Assembly (NCBI RefSeq): GCF_019139815.1
Contig: NZ_CP077079.1
Location: forward strand, 1,612,001-1,676,000
Length of the DNA: 64,000 nt
DNA from: Pseudomonas asgharzadehiana
Lineage (GTDB): Bacteria > Pseudomonadota > Gammaproteobacteria > Pseudomonadales > Pseudomonadaceae
Reading direction: 5' to 3'
Part shown: positions 9,218 through 18,487 of the stretch, piece by piece
Position numbering within the stretch: position 1 is the first letter of the stretch
Layout of the letters: the number at the start of each line of letters is the position of its first letter
The notes under the pieces: model-generated
What the model was told of the DNA's origin: nothing
What the model saw: only the letters and a program-made list of their open reading frames with translations
The model's database searches: none
Translations under genes and position numbers: made by a program

Positions 9218-11515
9218 ATGATTCGCACGCTGCCCGCCCTTTTTGCCTTGTTGTTCGCGGCGCCCTTGATGGCCGCGCCCGCCGGGCAACAAACGCTGTT
9301 CAACTTCGTCCGGCCTGCCGATGTGGTCAAGGTGGCGACCCAGGACGCCAGCCTGCCGCAATACAACGCCGAACAAACCCCTGAAGGCGAGGTGCTTCGT
9401 CGTATCACGTTCAACCCTGCCGCCGAGCCGAGCCTGGTGCTCAGCCCGCAAAGCGGCGTGTGGGACTGGTCGCAGTCCGGTGCCATGAGCCTGCGGATCC
9501 AGAGTGCCATGGACTGGGCATTGACCCTCTACGTCAAGGTGCAGAGCAATGACGGCCGAACGTTGGTCAGTCGCATCGACCTGCCGGCCGGTCCGGCCCA
9601 GACCCTGCTGGTTCCGTTACAAGCCAACTCACCACTGAGCCAGGGCATGAAAGCCGGCCCGCCGATGCCGATCACCGTGGATGGCCAACGCGTGTTGCTG
9701 GCCGCCAGCGCCGGTGAAATCGACCGCAGCCAGGTGGTCTCGGTGACCTTGTCGATGCTCAAGCCCAACGCGGCCCAGAGCATTCTGTTGGAGCGCTTTG
9801 GCATGCAGGACAGTGAGCCGGTGCTAAAGGCGGCCTACAGCGAATTGGTGGATGCTTACGGGCAATCTACCCGTGCGCGTTGGCCCGAGAAGGTCAGCAG
9901 CGACGAACAGCTCAAGGCCGCCGCAGCCAGGGAACACACCCAGCTCCAAGGTTGGCTGGCCGCGCGGGACAAATCCTCACTGGATCAATACGGTGGCTGG
10001 AGCAAGGGCCCGGCGTTCAAGGCCAGCGGGTTCTTCCGCACCGAAAAGCGCGACGGTCGCTGGTACCTGGTAACTCCGCTGGGCCATCCGTTTTATTCCC
10101 TGGGCGTCAATACCGTGGCCCCGGACAACAGCCAGACCTACGTAGCCGGCCGTGAGTGGATGTTTGCCGCATTGCCCAAGGCCGGTGAGCCGTTCGACAA
10201 GTATTACGGCAGCGGCGACAACCGCACCGGTAATGGTGCGGGCGAAGGGCGCAGTTTCGGTGCCGGCCGTTGGTACGACTTTTATGCGGCCAACCTGCAG
10301 CGCACCTATGGTGGCGAAGGCTTCGACCCGAAACGTTGGGTCAGCCATACCCTCGACCGTCTGCAAGCCTGGGGTTTCAACACCGTCGGCAATTGGAGCG
10401 ACGATGCGCTGGCCGCCGCCGACCGCGTGCCCTACACCTTGCCGCTGTCGATCGTCGGCGACTACGCCAGCATCAGTACCGGCACCGATTGGTGGGGCGG
10501 CATGCCCGACCCGTTCGACCCGCGCTTCGCCATGGCCACCGAGCGCGCCGTGGCCATTGCCGCCCGCGATCATCGTGATGACCCGTGGCTGATCGGCTTC
10601 TTTGCCGATAACGAACTGGCCTGGGCCGGCCCCGGTGATGACCCCAAATCCCGTTACGCCTTGGCCTACGGTACGTTGCGCATGACCACCGACGTACCGG
10701 CCAAGCGTGCGTTTCTCAAGCAATTGCGCGACAAGTACCGCAACGAAGCGGGCTTGTCGAAAGCCTGGGGCATTCAGTTGGCGGGCTGGGAACTGATGGA
10801 AGATCCCGGTTTCGAGCCACCGATGCCCAGCCCTGAGCACCCGGAAATCGAAGCGGACTTCAAATACTTCCAGAAGACCTTCGCCGACGCTTACTTCAAG
10901 ACCCTTTCCGATTCGCTCAAGTGGCATGCCCCCAATCAGCTGCTGCTGGGCGGTCGTTACGCGGTGAGCACCCCGGAAGCGGTTGCTTCCTGCGCACAGT
11001 ATTGCGACGTGTTGAGCTTCAACATGTACACCCTCAAGCCACAGGACGGTTATGACTTCGCGGCGCTGCGCGCACTGGACAAGCCGGTGCTGATCACTGA
11101 GTTCAACTTTGGCTCGGCCGATCGTGGCCCGTTCTGGGGCGGCGTGACCCAACTGGCCAAGGAAGACGATCGCGGCGTGGCGTACGCCAACTTCCTCAAG
11201 CAGGCCATGGCCGAACCGTCGATTGTCGGTGTGCATTGGTTCCAGTACCTGGACCAGCCGGTGACCGGCCGTTTGCTTGACGGGGAAAACGGACACTTCG
11301 GCCTGGTGGGCATTACCGATGTGCCGTATCAGGGCTTTGTCGACAGCGTGCGCAAAAGCAACCTGGCGGCGGTCGATCAACTGGGTAGGCAAGCGCAGAA
11401 AACCCAGGCCGCCGACGTGGTTCGCGAAAGCGAGGGCGGCAAGCCGGGGCATGCAGGCCAAGGCGCGGGGCAGGGCGCCGGGCACGCCGGCGGGCATTCG
11501 GGAAATGGCCATTGA
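9218..11515 (+). CDS. Agarase-like (GH50-type) secreted glycoside hydrolase
   Basis: A 765-residue protein starting with a Sec signal peptide (MIRTLPALFALLFAAPLMAA). Residues 25-200 form a beta-sandwich-like, carbohydrate-binding-looking domain; from about 250 on there is a beta/alpha-barrel resembling beta-agarases: SGFFRTEKRDGRWYLVTPLG, FADNELAW (likely acid/base Glu) and LITEFNFGSADRG (likely nucleophile Glu). The last 25 residues are a Gly/His-rich tail. True substrate is unknown: relatives in soil pseudomonads are annotated beta-agarase by homology, but agar use is not typical of them, so another galactan or an own exopolysaccharide is possible. The start at 9218 was chosen for the signal peptide; reading further upstream would overlap dinG. 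Confidence 0.72.
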   Translation: MIRTLPALFALLFAAPLMAAPAGQQTLFNFVRPADVVKVATQDASLPQYNAEQTPEGEVLRRITFNPAAEPSLVLSPQSGVWDWSQSGAMSLRIQSAMDWALTLYVKVQSNDGRTLVSRIDLPAGPAQTLLVPLQANSPLSQGMKAGPPMPITVDGQRVLLAASAGEIDRSQVVSVTLSMLKPNAAQSILLERFGMQDSEPVLKAAYSELVDAYGQSTRARWPEKVSSDEQLKAAAAREHTQLQGWLAARDKSSLDQYGGWSKGPAFKASGFFRTEKRDGRWYLVTPLGHPFYSLGVNTVAPDNSQTYVAGREWMFAALPKAGEPFDKYYGSGDNRTGNGAGEGRSFGAGRWYDFYAANLQRTYGGEGFDPKRWVSHTLDRLQAWGFNTVGNWSDDALAAADRVPYTLPLSIVGDYASISTGTDWWGGMPDPFDPRFAMATERAVAIAARDHRDDPWLIGFFADNELAWAGPGDDPKSRYALAYGTLRMTTDVPAKRAFLKQLRDKYRNEAGLSKAWGIQLAGWELMEDPGFEPPMPSPEHPEIEADFKYFQKTFADAYFKTLSDSLKWHAPNQLLLGGRYAVSTPEAVASCAQYCDVLSFNMYTLKPQDGYDFAALRALDKPVLITEFNFGSADRGPFWGGVTQLAKEDDRGVAYANFLKQAMAEPSIVGVHWFQYLDQPVTGRLLDGENGHFGLVGITDVPYQGFVDSVRKSNLAAVDQLGRQAQKTQAADVVRESEGGKPGHAGQGAGQGAGHAGGHSGNGH

Positions 11516-11597
11516 TTGCGCGTTGACGGGTTCACAAAACCCACCAGGGCTGGAACAATGTCGGCCACTTTTCATGGTGTTTTTCGAGGGGGCTTAG

Positions 11598-12743
11598 GTG
11601 CAGGTTCAGGGTCATTACGAGCTCCAGTTCGAAGCGGTGCGTGAAGCGTTCGCCGCGTTGTTCGATGACCCGCAGGAGCGTGGCGCCGGGCTGTGTATTC
11701 AGGTCGGCGGTGAGACGGTCGTCGACCTGTGGGCCGGTACCGCTGACAAGGACGGCGCCGAGGCCTGGCACAGCGACACTATCGTCAATCTGTTCTCCTG
11801 CACCAAGACCTTCACCGCCGTCACGGCCCTGCAACTGGTGGCCGAGGGCAAACTGCAATTGGACGCGCCGGTGGCCCGGTATTGGCCGCAATTCGCCGCA
11901 GCCGGCAAAGAGGCCATCACCCTGCGCCAGTTACTCTGCCACCAGGCCGGGTTGCCGGCGATCCGCGAGATGCTGCCCGCCGAAGCCCTTTATGACTGGC
12001 AGTTGATGGTCGATACCCTGGCCGCCGAAGCGCCGTGGTGGACGCCGGGCCAGGGCCATGGCTACGAGGCCATCACCTACGGCTGGCTGGTCGGTGAATT
12101 GCTGCGCCGCGCTGACGGGTGTGGGCCGGGTGAGTCCATCGTGGCGCGGGTGGCACGCCCGCTGGGGCTGGACTTTCATGTGGGGCTGGCGGACGCAGAG
12201 TTTCATCGCGTAGCCCATATAGCGCGCAGCAAAGGCAACATGGGCGACGAAGCTGCGCAACGTTTACTGCAAGTAATGATGCGTGAGCCGACTGCAATGA
12301 CGACGCGGGCATTTGCCAACCCACCGTCCATTCTGACCAGTACTAATAAGCCAGAATGGCGACGCATGCAGCAGCCGGCGGCAAATGGTCACGGTAATGC
12401 ACGCAGCCTGGCCGGTTTTTATAGTGGTTTGTTAGACGGTAGTTTGCTTGAAGCCGACATGCTCGAAGAGTTGACCCGTGAACACAGTATCGGGCCGGAC
12501 AAAACATTATTGACCAACACCCGTTTTGGCCTGGGCTGCATGTTGGACCAACCGCAGTTGCCCAATGCGACGTTCGGCCTTGGCCCGCGTGCTTTCGGGC
12601 ATCCTGGCGCGGGTGGTTCGGTCGGGTTTGCCGACCCGGAGCATGATGTAGCCTTTGGTTTCGTAACTAATACATTGGGACCCTATGTACTTATGGACCC
12701 GCGCGCGCAGAAGTTGGTCGGAATATTGGCCGGTTGTCTGTAA
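11598..12743 (+). CDS. Serine hydrolase of the beta-lactamase/EstB family
   Basis: A 381-residue class C beta-lactamase-fold hydrolase. The catalytic SxxK is SCTK in NLFSCTKTFTA (about residues 67-70), and the Tyr motif is likely the YxG of ITYGWLVGE (about 157-159). The C-terminal block FGHPGAGGSVGFADPEHDVAFGFVTN is typical of EstB-like carboxylesterases, where HxG replaces the KTG triad. No signal peptide is visible, so it is probably cytoplasmic. Start is GTG preceded by GAGGGGG. Probably a short-chain esterase; the natural substrate is unknown. Codons near the 3' third (12200-12700) look slightly more AT-rich than the first part. Confidence 0.82.
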   Translation: MQVQGHYELQFEAVREAFAALFDDPQERGAGLCIQVGGETVVDLWAGTADKDGAEAWHSDTIVNLFSCTKTFTAVTALQLVAEGKLQLDAPVARYWPQFAAAGKEAITLRQLLCHQAGLPAIREMLPAEALYDWQLMVDTLAAEAPWWTPGQGHGYEAITYGWLVGELLRRADGCGPGESIVARVARPLGLDFHVGLADAEFHRVAHIARSKGNMGDEAAQRLLQVMMREPTAMTTRAFANPPSILTSTNKPEWRRMQQPAANGHGNARSLAGFYSGLLDGSLLEADMLEELTREHSIGPDKTLLTNTRFGLGCMLDQPQLPNATFGLGPRAFGHPGAGGSVGFADPEHDVAFGFVTNTLGPYVLMDPRAQKLVGILAGCL

Positions 12744-12838
12744 ACCCCTTGCTGTTTCACAATTTTTTGTTACAAAGGCAACTATAAGAAGGCGCTGAAC
12801 GAAATTTTGTAACTTTAAAGTTCTGTAAGCGTCTGTTT

Positions 12839-12875
12839 AACGGGTCATCCAGACCCCCGTTTCTTTTCTCATTTT
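12839..12875 (+). terminator. Possible terminator after the esterase gene
   Basis: A small hairpin (gggtc-atcca-gaccc at 12842-12856), extended by aac/gtt outside a short bulge, is followed by a pyrimidine-rich tract (ttcttttctcatttt). It lies about 100 bases after the esterase stop and ends just before the next gene's start, so it could instead be a leader hairpin. Confidence 0.4.
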
Positions 12876-12886
12876 GTGGATATCTC

Positions 12887-14044
12887 ATGTTATCGAACAA
12901 GTCCTTGGCACTGGCTCTTTGCCTCACCATTACCGGCTGCGCACAAACGCCACAAAATGATGCCGAAGGTGGGCATTGGTGGTCATTTGGATCTGATAAG
13001 GCCGTTACCAAGGACGCAGTCACCCAAACCGACGCCAAGCCGGATGCCAAGCCCGCCGCTGGCGCCAAGCCTGCCGCACCGGTAGCCGCCACCGCCGCTC
13101 CCGCTCCAGCCGTAGCGCCGGCCGCGAAAACCGACACCGGCTCCAGCTGGTGGCCGTTTGGTTCCAAAACCGCTGATGAAAAGGCCGCTGACGCCAAGGC
13201 TGACCTGAAGGCCGATCTGAAGGCCGCCGAGCCAGCCCCGTCCGTTGCCAAAAACGAGACTGAAACCCACTGGTGGTGGCCGTTCGAAAGCAAACCCAAG
13301 CCACTGGCCAAGGTCGATGTGACCAACGTGCCGATGCCTGACCCGAAAATCACCCAGGCCTGGCTGGATGACTATGAGCCGCGCCTGCGCGCCGCCATCA
13401 AGGACAGCAACCTGCAACTGGAACGTCGCGACAACGTGCTGGTGGTCATTGCTCCGGTAGACGGTTCCTACAACCCGAAGCGTCCGGCCATGCTGCTGCC
13501 GGTTACCCTCGGTCCGTTCACACGCGTGGCCAAGGCGGTTGAAGCCGACCCGAAAACCGCCGTTCTGGTTCTGGGTCACGTCGATGCCACTGGCACGGCG
13601 CCAGCCAGCCAGGCGTTGAGCAAGGAGCGCGCGCAATCCATCGCTTCGATTTTCAGCCTCAGCGGCCTGAAGCAGGATCGCCTGATGCTGCGTGGCATGG
13701 GGGACCTGATGCCGCGTGCCGCCAACGACAGCTCCCAGGGCCGTGCCCTGAACCGTCGCATGGAAATCATGTTCACTCAACGCAGCACCATGTTGGCGTT
13801 GCTGAGCAAGTACAACTCGGGCAAGACCCCGCCTGTGGCTGAAATGGTCGCGGTGCAGAACGTTCCCGCCCCGGCACCGGCTGCAAAAGCCCCGGCAAAA
13901 AAGGCCGCCGCCAGCAAGGCAACCACCAAGAAAGCCGCCGCCAAACCAGCCGCCAAGAAGGCCCCGGCCAAGCCAGCAGCGAAGAAACCCGCGCCGGCCA
14001 AAGCCAAGGCCGATGCACCGGCGAACGACCAGGCAAAAAACTGA
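12887..14044 (+). CDS. OmpA family lipoprotein with WW-motif repeats and a KPA-rich tail
   Basis: A 385-residue protein. Signal with lipobox TGC (Cys18). Residues 28-136 are Ala/Pro/Lys-rich and carry three similar boxes: HWWSFGSD (30-37), SWWPFGSK (87-94) and HWWWPFESK (128-136). An OmpA-like peptidoglycan-binding domain follows (LVLGHVDATGTAPASQALSK, RALNRRMEIMF at about 165-300). The last 70 residues are lysine/alanine/proline repeats (AAKKAPAKPAAKKPAPAKA), histone-H1-like in composition. It should be anchored in the outer membrane and bind peptidoglycan; the basic tail could contact anionic cell-wall polymers. Ribosome binding site is weak. pdxH begins 27 bases after the stop and may be co-transcribed. 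Confidence 0.85.
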   Translation: MLSNKSLALALCLTITGCAQTPQNDAEGGHWWSFGSDKAVTKDAVTQTDAKPDAKPAAGAKPAAPVAATAAPAPAVAPAAKTDTGSSWWPFGSKTADEKAADAKADLKADLKAAEPAPSVAKNETETHWWWPFESKPKPLAKVDVTNVPMPDPKITQAWLDDYEPRLRAAIKDSNLQLERRDNVLVVIAPVDGSYNPKRPAMLLPVTLGPFTRVAKAVEADPKTAVLVLGHVDATGTAPASQALSKERAQSIASIFSLSGLKQDRLMLRGMGDLMPRAANDSSQGRALNRRMEIMFTQRSTMLALLSKYNSGKTPPVAEMVAVQNVPAPAPAAKAPAKKAAASKATTKKAAAKPAAKKAPAKPAAKKPAPAKAKADAPANDQAKN

Positions 14045-14071
14045 TTTGCTGAACCAGAAGGATAAAGCCGC

Positions 14072-14719
14072 ATGACTCAGGCACTGGCCGATATGCGCCG
14101 TGACTACACACGGGACGGTTTGAGCGAGGCCCAGGCCCCGAGCGAGCCGTTTGCGTTATTCCACCAGTGGTTTGCCGATGCGGTGAACACCGAGCAGCCG
14201 CCGGTGGAAGCCAACGCCATGACCCTGGCCACGGTCGACCAGGACGGTCGCCCGCACTGCCGTATCCTGTTGCTCAAAGGCCTGGATGCGCAGGGCTTTA
14301 CCTTCTTCACCAACTATCAGAGCGCCAAGGGCCAACAGCTCGCGACGCGGCCGTTTGCGGCCATGACCTTTTTCTGGCCGACCCTGGAGCGCCAGGTGCG
14401 TATCGAAGGGCGGGTGGTCAAGGTCACGCCCGAAGAGTCGGACGCGTATTATCAGGTCCGCCCACTGGGCAGCCGTCTGGGGGCCTGGGCGTCGCCGCAG
14501 AGCCAGGTCATTCGTGACCGTGAAGAACTGCAAGACTTGCTCAAGGCCACCGAACAGCGTTTCAGCGATACCCAGCCTGACTGCCCCGAGCATTGGGGTG
14601 GCTATCGCCTGTTGCCCGAGCGCATCGAGTTCTGGCAAGGCCGTGCCAGTCGCCTGCATGACCGCCTGAACTACCGCCTGCAAGGGGCCGACTGGACCCG
14701 CGAGCGCCTGGCGCCCTGA
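14072..14719 (+). CDS. pdxH: Pyridoxamine 5'-phosphate oxidase
   Basis: A 215-residue FMN enzyme that oxidises pyridoxamine or pyridoxine 5'-phosphate to pyridoxal phosphate, the last step of vitamin B6 synthesis and salvage. Family hallmarks are [19 protein letters not shown] (FMN/PLP pocket), the block ending ERQVRIEG, and the C-terminal signature [14 protein letters not shown]. Length matches E. coli PdxH (218). AGAAGGA precedes the ATG at a normal distance. Confidence 0.96.
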   Translation: MTQALADMRRDYTRDGLSEAQAPSEPFALFHQWFADAVNTEQPPVEANAMTLATVDQDGRPHCRILLLKGLDAQGFTFFTNYQSAKGQQLATRPFAAMTFFWPTLERQVRIEGRVVKVTPEESDAYYQVRPLGSRLGAWASPQSQVIRDREELQDLLKATEQRFSDTQPDCPEHWGGYRLLPERIEFWQGRASRLHDRLNYRLQGADWTRERLAP

Positions 14720-14769
14720 GCGGCACCTTTCGTCACCTCACCTGAATGATGCACATCACCCCGACGTCT

Positions 14770-15015
14770 CTATAACGAGGCATCGGGTGTGTAGTGCTGC
14801 GCGGCGTTTTTCAGCCAGCCCGGCAAGTCGCCGCGTTTGATTTTCAAGGTGCGAGCCTGCTCCAACTGTTGCAGCATGAAGGCCCGCTTGAGCGGATCAT
14901 CGCCGGCCAGAGACAGTGCGAGGTCGCGGTCTACCCACCGTTTGATCCGCAGGTACAGCCAGCCATGGAAATACAGGCCGGCTAGAGTAGTGACTACAAT
15001 GATGAAGTAATCCAT
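14770..15015 (-). CDS. Small membrane-anchored conserved protein
   Basis: An 81-residue protein with one N-terminal membrane helix (MDYFIIVVTTLAGLYFHGWLY) and a basic, helical cytoplasmic part rich in Arg, Lys and Leu. No domain is recognised; homologous small proteins occur next to pdxH in pseudomonads. Start chosen at 15015 because AGGGA precedes this ATG and the hydrophobic helix begins there. It is convergent with pdxH and divergent from the glycine-zipper lipoprotein gene. Confidence 0.7.
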   Translation of the reverse strand: MDYFIIVVTTLAGLYFHGWLYLRIKRWVDRDLALSLAGDDPLKRAFMLQQLEQARTLKIKRGDLPGWLKNAAQHYTPDASL

Positions 15016-15170
15016 GAACGTCCCTGTTGAGAAGAGTGCTACCGTTCGTCGAGGTTTTTGGTGCTGGCAGTCTGTACTAAGGCTGAATGAAAGCAATTTT
15101 CTGCCGCGCTTGCCGTGACAGGCGTCAAGCCGCAGCGTCTAATGAATACCTGTCCTTTGGAGTTGATGCT

Positions 15171-15635
15171 ATGCGTAAGTCCGTTTTACTGGTTGCCTGC
15201 TTTACCACCCTGTCCTTGCTGTTGGGTGGCTGCGCCTCGAGTCTGACCGGCGACTCGTACTCCCGTGATGAAGCGCGTCGTGTACAGACTGTGCGCATGG
15301 GTACCATCGAATCCCTGCGTCCGGTGAAAATCGAAGGCACCAAGACCCCAATCGGCGGCGCGGCCGGTGCTGTCATTGGTGGCGTGGGCGGCAGCGCCAT
15401 TGGCGGTGGCCGTGGCAGTATCGTCACTGCCGTGATCGGCGCCGTTGCCGGCGGCCTGCTGGGTTCGGCCACCGAAGAAGGCCTGACCCGCACACAAGGC
15501 GTGGAAATCACCGTTCGTGAAGACGACGGCAGCATGCGCGCCTACGTACAGGCCGTGCAGGAAAATGAAATCTTCCGCATTGGCGACCGCGTGCGCATCA
15601 TGACCGTCGACGGCACCAGCCGCGTTACTCGCTGA
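15171..15635 (+). CDS. Glycine-zipper lipoprotein, SlyB/PcP-like
   Basis: A 154-residue outer-membrane lipoprotein: lipobox LGGC (Cys21), then a glycine-zipper hairpin (GGAAGAVIGGVGGSAIGG and GAVAGGLLGSATEEGLT), then a C-terminal domain of beta strands (VEITVREDDGSMRAYVQ, RVRIMTVDGTSRVTR). This is the layout of SlyB-like proteins, which stabilise the outer membrane under stress. The start is set by the signal peptide and a GGAG 8 bases before the ATG. A strong terminator follows. Confidence 0.88.
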   Translation: MRKSVLLVACFTTLSLLLGGCASSLTGDSYSRDEARRVQTVRMGTIESLRPVKIEGTKTPIGGAAGAVIGGVGGSAIGGGRGSIVTAVIGAVAGGLLGSATEEGLTRTQGVEITVREDDGSMRAYVQAVQENEIFRIGDRVRIMTVDGTSRVTR

Positions 15636-15650
15636 ACATCGGTTGTAGAA

Positions 15651-15690
15651 ACACAAAGCCCCAACCGGGTGACCGGTTGGGGCTTTGTGT
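15651..15690. terminator. Strong bidirectional terminator
   Basis: Perfect 17-base inverted repeat (acacaaagccccaaccg and complement, 6-base loop) with A/T-rich flanks on both arms, between the convergent slyB-like and immunity genes. Confidence 0.9.
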
Positions 15691-15711
15691 TGAATGGCTT
15701 TTCGGAAGGTG

Positions 15712-16047
15712 TCAGGTAAACATTTCGATGTCATCCATTGCACTTCCAATGACACCGCTGAGCGCAGGGCATTTACGCATAGCTTGTTGCAGTGCCGGCA
15801 TTACCTTGTCCATGTCCAATGTCCCAAATCGACGTGCAATGTGGCCTATGGCAACTATGGCAGCTGACGCGATGTCTTCGTTGTCGTCACGCATATGTTG
15901 TAAGCAAACGCTTTGTGCCCAGGTACAATCGGTTTCGTTGAGCCCCACTGAAATTAGTGCTGTGGTGACTTTGCTTACGTCACCAGTGGCAAGATCAGTC
16001 ACTGATTCATCGTGAGTCAAGTCAGGATCGTGATAGCGCATATTCAT
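15712..16047 (-). CDS. Probable pyocin immunity protein, HEAT-repeat-like
   Basis: A 111-residue acidic, all-helical protein. The middle (DIASAAIVAIGHIARRFG-TLDMDKVMPAL) reads like a HEAT-type helical pair common in immunity proteins of polymorphic toxins. Its ATG overlaps the toxin stop codon by four bases (ATGA), the usual toxin-immunity coupling, so it should bind and neutralise the nuclease-type domain encoded just upstream. The frame is intact although the toxin gene is broken. Function is inferred from position and fold pattern; no characterised homologue is identified. Confidence 0.72.
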   Translation of the reverse strand: MNMRYHDPDLTHDESVTDLATGDVSKVTTALISVGLNETDCTWAQSVCLQHMRDDNEDIASAAIVAIGHIARRFGTLDMDKVMPALQQAMRKCPALSGVIGSAMDDIEMFT

Positions 16048-16945
16048 TTCAGGTCTCCTAGGACTTTTCCTTTGCGGTTAGTTTTTCCAGCCCTTATCAA
16101 TGCGTTTTTCATATGTTGGTTAAGTGCGCTCCATGATCGTACGTGGCCGTGAAAAGTGTCATCTGTTGACTTGTCAACAATCACAAACTCCTTCGTATGC
16201 GGGTCAATACCTATCTGGCGAGGCTCTCCAGGCTTGACCAACACTGAGTCGTTCAAAGCGTCCAGGCCGTTAGTGGGGTTTTTACTTTTAACCGAGTTGC
16301 CCTTCTTGCTGTGATAAGGCGCATCCTCATACTTCCAGCTCACAACGACATACAGGGGCCTGACACCGGAGTCCGCCGGGAAGACAAGAATGAAATCCCT
16401 GTACTCAGGCGGATAAATCGGGTCCACGATGATAGCGGCGGCTTTTTCGGTCGGCGGATACACCCATATGTGTGGTGTCGATGGCGCCGCTTCCAGTGCT
16501 GGTATTCCGAGTGTATCGGCGGTGTCTGCGGCGGGTGTCCAGATCAGCTCAATGCCATCCCCCAAGTGGGCGATGTACTGCGTGTCGGATACCTCAAACT
16601 GCACGACGTCGATCATCTCCCAGCCGGGATTTTTTCCGGTATAGAAGGCATACCCCTTGAGCGTGCCGTCGTCGCGTTGCTCGATATGCAGGCGTACCCG
16701 AGTGCGCGCCCTGGCCATGGAGCGCAATTCACGCACCCCACCTTGGGCAGTTCAGGCGGTGGCGATTCAACCTGAAAGTACGCGTCTTCGGCAATCTGAC
16801 GGTCGATCGATTCTCGTTGAGCTTGTTGCCGGATTGCCGTCCAGGCCGCTGACTCAGCCTCAGTCATGGGTTCAAGTCGGCGATATCCGCCGGTACCCGT
16901 GCCGTAGGACCGCCAGACTTTAAATACGTCCTTGTTGTTTGCCAT
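16044..16945 (-). pseudogene. S-type pyocin, internally deleted and frameshifted
   Basis: Two frames together make one pyocin. The first starts at 16945 behind a strong AGGAGG and encodes about 70 residues with helical AESAAWTAIRQQAQRESIDRQ, ending near PKVGCV (about 16740). The second resumes at about 16736 with RELRSMARARTRVRLHIEQ and continues through the S-type pyocin domain (GYAFYTGKNPGWEMIDVV, IYPPEYRDFILVFPADSG) to a C-terminal toxin domain containing RQIGIDPHTKEFVIVD and FHGHVRSWSALNQ. In relatives a hydrophobic translocation region lies between these parts; here it is missing and the joint is out of frame. The toxin domain looks like a polymorphic-toxin nuclease, exact family not certain. 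A short internal product from a downstream start is conceivable. Confidence 0.75.
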
Positions 16946-17095
16946 TTGCCCTCCTGGCGTGATGCTTAACGAAATCCGGCGTAGAAGCCGGGTGCTGACG
17001 TTAGAGCAAGCCGAGGAGGGTGGGTGTAGGAAGGAACTGCTAAAGAGGGAGGAATCGGATGAAGCAGGAGCCGGCTTGCCGGCTCCTGCAAACGG

Positions 17096-18271
17096 TCAGG
17101 CTTTTTTGCGACTCGCCATCGCCGTTACCGCATAACCCATACAGGCCGCCAGTATCGACCCGGTCAGGATGCCCATTCGATCCTCGCCGGCAAACTCGCT
17201 GGCGCCCGGTACGAACGCCAGGGAGCCGACGAACAGGCTCATGGTGAAGCCGATGCCGCACAGGATCGCCACGCCGAACACCTGGCCCCAGCTGGCGCCG
17301 CTGGGCAATGCCGCGAGGCCGGTCTTGATGGCCAGCCAGGTCAGGCCGAATACGCCGATGGTCTTGCCGATCAGCAGGCCGGCGGCGATGCCCATGGGGA
17401 CGTGATGGGTGAAACTATCGAGGCTGACGCCGGTGAGGGATACGCCGGCATTGGCAAACGCGAACAGCGGCAGGATGGCATAGGCCACCCACGGATGCAG
17501 GGCGTGTTCGAGCGTCAGCAGCGGTGAGGTCTCGGCGTTTTTGGTGCGCATCGGAATGCAGAACGCGAGCGTCACGCCGGCCAGTGTGGCGTGGACGCCA
17601 CTCTTGAGTACACACACCCACAGGATCAGGCCGATGATCAGGTAGGGGCCGAGCTTGATCACACCGAGGCGGTTCATCGCGATCAACGCCACCAGGCAGG
17701 CGCCCGCACCCGCCAGGGCCGCGCCGGACAGATCGGCGGAATAAAACACCGCGATAACGATGATCGCACCAAGGTCATCGATGATGGCGAGGGTCATCAG
17801 GAACAGTTTCAGCGACACGGGTACACGCTTGCCCAGCAGCGCCAGCACGCCCAATGCAAAGGCAATGTCGGTGGCCATCGGGATCGCCCAGCCCGAGAGC
17901 GCGGCGGGATAGTCTTTGTTGATGGCCCAGTAGATCAGCGCCGGCACCACCATACCGCCGATGGCGGCAGCGCCAGGCAGGACAACCTGGGATGGTTTGG
18001 ACAGGTGGCCATCGAGCAGTTCGCGCTTGACCTCCAGGCCGATCAGCAGGAAGAACAGCGCCATCAGGCCATCGTTGATCCACAGCAGGGCCGGCTTGGC
18101 GATTTTCAGCGCGCCAATCTGCGCCACCACCGGTACATCCAGAAACGCGGCGTACAGGTGTGACAACGGTGAGTTGTTGACGATCAGCGCGAGAGCGGCG
18201 GCGGCGATCAATAACAGACCGCTGGCGGCTTCCAGCTGGAAGAAACGGGTGAACGTGCTACGCAGAGCCAA
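17096..18271 (-). CDS. nhaA: Na+/H+ antiporter NhaA
   Basis: A 391-residue inner-membrane antiporter that exports Na+ in exchange for two H+, for salt and alkaline pH tolerance. Twelve hydrophobic segments are visible; the ion-binding aspartate pair appears in [19 protein letters not shown] (the DD equivalent to Asp163/164 of E. coli), and the N-terminus [11 protein letters not shown] is typical. The start is TTG at 18271 with GGAGAG 7 bases upstream, an unusual start supported by good spacing. The 216-base gap to the next, divergent gene is markedly AT-rich and probably holds both promoters. Confidence 0.95.
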   Translation of the reverse strand: MALRSTFTRFFQLEAASGLLLIAAAALALIVNNSPLSHLYAAFLDVPVVAQIGALKIAKPALLWINDGLMALFFLLIGLEVKRELLDGHLSKPSQVVLPGAAAIGGMVVPALIYWAINKDYPAALSGWAIPMATDIAFALGVLALLGKRVPVSLKLFLMTLAIIDDLGAIIVIAVFYSADLSGAALAGAGACLVALIAMNRLGVIKLGPYLIIGLILWVCVLKSGVHATLAGVTLAFCIPMRTKNAETSPLLTLEHALHPWVAYAILPLFAFANAGVSLTGVSLDSFTHHVPMGIAAGLLIGKTIGVFGLTWLAIKTGLAALPSGASWGQVFGVAILCGIGFTMSLFVGSLAFVPGASEFAGEDRMGILTGSILAACMGYAVTAMASRKKA

Positions 18272-18487
18272 GGGATGCTCTCCAATCCGGATTCAATAGG
18301 TGGGTACCCTAACCCGTACCGTTAGTTGTTAAAACAAAAGTTATATTCTTATTTGTTATAAAAATGGACAGATTTGGCGTTGCGCCTTGGCCCGGCAATT
18401 GTGTGACCAATTGAGTCGTTACTGTATCGGTATGCGGTGTTGGAAACATCTTAAAATTCTGATTGAAAATCCTTAGAGATCCCCCTT

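Noticed and set aside
16044..16736. Treating the second pyocin frame as a complete stand-alone gene
   Set aside because: It starts inside a conserved helix of the pyocin domain, and the expected N-terminus lies in the neighbouring frame with a strong ribosome binding site, so a frameshifted pseudogene fits better.
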